Shown: piece after piece, positions 24,064 to 26,082 of the stretch | How positions within the stretch are numbered: position 1 is the stretch's first letter | How the letters are laid out: each line of letters starts with the position of its first letter | Assembly: GCA_043751595.1 (NCBI GenBank) | Contig: JAYUZR010000053.1 | Coordinates: 1 to 26,082, forward strand | DNA from: JAYUZR01 sp043751595 | GTDB taxonomy: Bacteria; Patescibacteriota; UBA1384; CAILIB01 | Length of the DNA stretch: 26,082 nucleotides | Direction of reading: 5' to 3' | The notes under the pieces: generated by a model | Database searches by the model: none | Told to the model about the DNA's origin: nothing | Seen by the model: the letters and a program-made list of their open reading frames with translations, nothing else | Translations under genes and position numbers: made by a program

Positions 24064-24396
24064 ATGCCGCGGGTTTCATTACGCATTGTCGAGTTTCCGT
24101 ACGAGCGGGAATCATTCAGCGAAGAATATCCGGACTTATCGTGGGATGGGGTTCGAGGTATTTATCATGAGGGTCCAGATAATGATCATCCAGTGTATCT
24201 GATTGTGACGGATGACGTGCATGGTAATCGTTGGACTTTTCGGAGCATTCGCCCCAGCGAAGAGGTTGGTTGGAAGCTGTGCCTGCCCTGCCGCCTCGCG
24301 GACTTGCTTCCAGATAACTGGCACGAGGATGAAGAGTTTTGGGAGCAGAGGCTTCCCGGACAAGTCCAATTTGCCAGAGAAAGAGAGGTTGGGTAG
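24064..24396 (+). CDS. Small acidic hypothetical protein
   Basis: This 110-aa protein starts at ATG 24064, preceded by AAAAAGGAG 7 nt upstream, the strongest Shine-Dalgarno site in the window. It is acidic and rich in Trp and Pro (SWDGVRGIYHEGPDNDHPVY, NRWTFRSIRPSEEVGWKL). CLPC is its only cysteine pair. No family recognised. The strong ribosome binding site, unlike its neighbours, suggests high translation or a different origin. A terminator begins 12 bp after the stop. Confidence 0.65.
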   Translation: MPRVSLRIVEFPYERESFSEEYPDLSWDGVRGIYHEGPDNDHPVYLIVTDDVHGNRWTFRSIRPSEEVGWKLCLPCRLADLLPDNWHEDEEFWEQRLPGQVQFAREREVG

Positions 24397-24407
24397 GTGA
24401 GAAAAAG

Positions 24408-24441
24408 AAAAACACCGCAGACCCTTGTTGCGGTGTTTTTT
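24408..24441. terminator. Bidirectional terminator after the 24064 gene
   Basis: A 12-bp stem (24408-24419 with 24429-24440) with ACACCGCA core ends in six T on the plus strand; the minus-strand side ends in a T-rich tract too. It could also stop transcripts coming from tRNA-Thr and the structured repeats. Confidence 0.88.
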
Positions 24442-24471
24442 AATTCGCGTTATCTACGCCTGCTTCTTTGG

Positions 24472-24566
24472 TTTATGTACGTTTTTCAGAGGCTATTCAT
24501 CATTGGAGGCACACGTAGTGCGCAAGGAATGTTATTTCCTTTGCGACTGATTAATGCGCAGGTGGC
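24472..24566. repeat. Structured tandem element, copy 1
   Basis: This copy begins TTTATGT and contains GGAGGCA (24505-24511), hairpin 1 (24509-24512 with 24518-24521, loop ACGTA), hairpin 2 (24524-24529 with 24536-24541) and the block TGCGACTGA (24542-24550). A weaker outer stem joins 24495-24502 to 24548-24555 with one mismatch. The same blocks recur 94-95 nt later in copy 2 while stem sequences differ. No protein is supported here. Nature unknown: structured RNA or DNA-level recombination or repeat element. Confidence 0.65.
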
Positions 24567-24665
24567 TTTATGTCAATTTCTTCAGGTAGTTTGTCATGGG
24601 AGGCATGCGCAGCATGCAATAGATGTCTTTTCATCTGCGACTGACAAACTGCCTGAAGAAATTAA
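24567..24665. repeat. Structured tandem element, copy 2, next to tRNA-Thr
   Basis: An outer 22-bp stem (24575-24596 with 24642-24663; only one non-Watson-Crick position, T opposite G) encloses GGAGGC (24599-24604), hairpin 1 (24603-24608 with 24612-24617), hairpin 2 (24621-24625 with 24632-24636) and TGCGACTGA (24636-24644). The stem ends 2 nt from the encoded CCA of tRNA-Thr. The single T-G pair is stable only in a plus-strand RNA, a weak hint on strand. Confidence 0.7.
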
Positions 24666-24741
24666 TGGAGCCGCTAATCGGAATTGAACCGACGACCTTC
24701 ACTTTACGAAAGTGCTGCTCTACCAACTGAGCTATAGCGGC
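24666..24741 (-). tRNA. tRNA-Thr (CGU)
   Basis: On the minus strand this is a 76-nt cloverleaf with encoded CCA (24668-24666). The acceptor stem GCCGCUA pairs perfectly with UAGCGGC, the D arm has GCUCAGUUGGUAGAGC, the anticodon loop UUCGUAA carries CGU, and the T arm contains GGUUCAAUUCC. The discriminator is U. It follows the 24762-25016 gene by 20 bp and may be co-transcribed with it, as no strong promoter is seen. Confidence 0.96.
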
Positions 24742-24761
24742 GTAATCTGCTCCGACAGGGG

Positions 24762-25016
24762 CTATCCTAGCAGAGAGACGAGGCCATATCCAGCCACAAC
24801 TAACCAGACTGCGTTCAGAGCTACTACCTGGAAGTCGCGCTTAGTATAGGCCTCCACAACAAGAGCGGCGGAGCCCAAGAGGTTAAGGGAAATACTAAAA
24901 AAGGTTTGTCCACTGCGGATACTAAGGGCAAAGGCAATAACAATACAAAAAGCGCCCAGCCAGCCGGCAATTTCTAACATGAGAGGAGTTTTTGTACTCC
25001 GAGCTTTTCTCATCAT
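24762..25016 (-). CDS. CBU_0592-like small membrane protein
   Basis: This 84-aa protein has a basic start and three hydrophobic stretches (about 16-33, 38-55 and 64-82). The pattern EIAGWLGAFCIVIAFALS, then SLNLLGSAALVVEA and ALNAVWLVVAGYG matches the CBU_0592-type family of small membrane proteins of unknown role. The ATG at 25016 is 2 nt after the stop of the large surface-protein gene, so they are coupled. Confidence 0.7.
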   Translation of the reverse strand: MMRKARSTKTPLMLEIAGWLGAFCIVIAFALSIRSGQTFFSISLNLLGSAALVVEAYTKRDFQVVALNAVWLVVAGYGLVSLLG

Positions 25017-25018
25017 CG

Positions 25019-26082
25019 TTAGATTAGTCTTCTTCTCCGCGCTCGAAGTACTAGGCCGAGTAAGAGAATGCCGATACCACCAAGAGTTGTACTAATAATT
25101 ACTACCCAGTTTGGTTGGCTGCTAGGAATGATAGAAGACGGCTTGGCGGCAATGCTGGCTCCTGCAATTTCTTTACCCTCAGTGGTTACCACCGCTACAG
25201 AAACTACTCCAAGACTTGTATCTAGCTCGGTACTAGCTGAGCATTCCCAATTTCCGCTGGTTGTTGCAATCGTGCTGCAGATATCTGAACGAGTACTGGT
25301 GCTCGTTACGGTAAAGCTGACGGTTACCAGTGAGTTTGCAGGGGCAGTTCCCGCAAATGAAGGAAGCTTACTTATGCCAACAGGTCTTGGCGTACTGCTC
25401 GGTGGTAGCGTGGGCGATGGACTTGGGTATGCAGAAGAAGATGCTACTACTGGAGTAGTTGTCGGGCTAGGAGAGATGGTCTGCGTGGCAGTTGTTGGCG
25501 CTGGTGTTGCCGAGGCCTTTGGCGTGGGAGTTGCTATCTTTTGGTTATCAATACTAGTAATGGCAACCGGTTTAGGACTGGGAGTTGGGCTAACCTTGGG
25601 TAGTGCGCTAATTCTCGGCGTAGCAACAGGGCTAGCTCCTGGTGTGGTTTGCGTAGTTACGATGGTAGTTGGAAGTGGGCTAGAAGTTGGTGTGGGGGTA
25701 GTAAGAGCTGTCGGGCTCGGGGTTGGACTTGGAGTAGGGGTTGGTTGTGGGCTGGGGGTAGGTATCACTCTTCCCTGAGGCGTTGGGGTCGGTGTAGGAA
25801 CGGGGCTTGGGCTTGGTGTTGGTGGAGGAGTTGGGCTTGGAGTCGGTACTGGCTTGGGGCTCGGGGTTGGTATGCCCGTAGAACTAGAGCTACTGAAAAG
25901 ATTTTGTTGAGGAATTGCCTGCCGAGCAATGGTCCGCGTGTTTTGCCAAGAAATATTTACAATGTGATCAAGGGTCGGGTTGGAAGTGCGGTTATCAACA
26001 CTATCCGGACGGACGTAATTAATAATTAATTGGTAGCGTCGCCCACCCTCAAGTTCAACATTGCTGTATCTACCCGTAGTAA
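25019..26082 (-). CDS. Large surface protein with PA14-like domain, Pro/Thr/Ser stalk and C-terminal anchor (5' partial)
   Basis: The frame is open from 26080 to the stop at 25019, about 354 codons, and continues past the right edge. The GTG at 25768 is only an internal codon in the stalk. Visible parts in order: the end of a PA14-like domain (VELEGGRRYQLIINY, then HIVNISWQN and IPQQNLF, the usual Leu-x-x-Gly-x-x-Tyr and Trp ... Ile-Pro pattern); a long Pro/Thr/Ser stalk (about 25370-25890); an Ig-like domain with two cysteines (SDICSTI, NWECSAS); a membrane helix (NWVVIISTTLGGIGILLLGL) and a basic tail RARRRRLI. PA14 domains often bind sugars. It likely stands out from the cell as an adhesin. 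Confidence 0.8.
   Translation of the reverse strand, partial: TTGRYSNVELEGGRRYQLIINYVRPDSVDNRTSNPTLDHIVNISWQNTRTIARQAIPQQNLFSSSSSTGIPTPSPKPVPTPSPTPPPTPSPSPVPTPTPTPQGRVIPTPSPQPTPTPSPTPSPTALTTPTPTSSPLPTTIVTTQTTPGASPVATPRISALPKVSPTPSPKPVAITSIDNQKIATPTPKASATPAPTTATQTISPSPTTTPVVASSSAYPSPSPTLPPSSTPRPVGISKLPSFAGTAPANSLVTVSFTVTSTSTRSDICSTIATTSGNWECSASTELDTSLGVVSVAVVTTEGKEIAGASIAAKPSSIIPSSQPNWVVIISTTLGGIGILLLGLVLRARRRRLI

Noticed and set aside
24397..24687. Plus-strand open frame of 96 codons over the structured repeats
   Set aside because: It crosses the terminator and the 3' end of tRNA-Thr, and the two repeat copies conserve folding blocks, not a reading frame (94-95 nt period, not a multiple of three).
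25068..25778. Plus-strand 236-codon frame rich in Gly and Val
   Set aside because: It is the antisense of the Pro/Thr/Ser stalk; low-complexity coding often leaves the opposite strand open.
25370..25890. Repetitive DNA resembling a direct-repeat array or CRISPR
   Set aside because: The repetition is short degenerate Pro/Thr/Ser codon repeats within one long frame, with no regular spacers.
1..26082. UGA recoding as in some Patescibacteria lineages
   Set aside because: Several genes (sufU, sufB, 13677, 23692) end in TGA exactly at the expected family end or in ATGA overlaps, and no in-frame TGA interrupts a conserved gene.

Overview
The window looks like a chromosomal segment of a small-genome bacterium of the Candidate Phyla Radiation (Patescibacteria); the exact lineage is inference. 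Supporting signs are very tight packing with many 4-20 nt gene overlaps, few recognisable Shine-Dalgarno sites, small single-copy housekeeping genes, a minimal SUF system, and a large share of secreted or membrane-anchored beta-rich surface proteins with C-terminal membrane anchors. Genes end in TAA, TAG and TGA, so UGA is not recoded. Base composition is close to half G+C. No phage, transposase, CRISPR or plasmid gene is visible.

Layout. (1) 1-6256, minus strand: iron-sulfur cluster assembly. The first unit is nfu-sufC-sufB-sufD, followed without a break by an Lgt-like membrane enzyme and two unknown membrane proteins, ending in a hairpin terminator. The second unit is sufS-sufU plus a gene running off the left edge. 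(2) 6308-9935, plus strand: an unknown 296-aa protein, glucose-6-phosphate isomerase and enolase, closed by a terminator shared with the convergent neighbour. (3) 9987-15382: an envelope cluster. A minus-strand protein with Ig-like folds and a C-terminal anchor diverges from a plus-strand operon of two secreted beta-rich proteins, a second anchored protein of the same architecture, and a ferric-reductase-like membrane protein. (4) 15383-15660: a hairpin-rich spacer, a perfect 40-nt palindrome acting as terminator, and tRNA-Asp(GUC). (5) 15661-21163, minus strand: a six-gene run ruvB, small membrane protein, PH-domain membrane protein, queA, LytR-CpsA-Psr protein, parvulin-type foldase. (6) 21349-24396, plus strand: a large lamin-tail-domain surface protein and two small unknown genes. 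(7) 24472-24741: two tandem, diverged copies of a structured element abutting tRNA-Thr(CGU). (8) 24762-26082, minus strand: a small CBU_0592-like membrane protein and a large PA14-domain surface protein that continues past the right edge.

How it fits together. SufS and SufU mobilise sulfur, SufBCD is the scaffold, and Nfu is a likely carrier. Pgi and enolase are core glycolytic enzymes. The remaining genes mostly build or modify the cell envelope: anchored adhesin-like proteins, a WxL/DUF916-like cluster, an LCP cell-wall ligase, a foldase for exported proteins and an Lgt-like enzyme. The most unexplained element is the tandem structured repeat next to tRNA-Thr.
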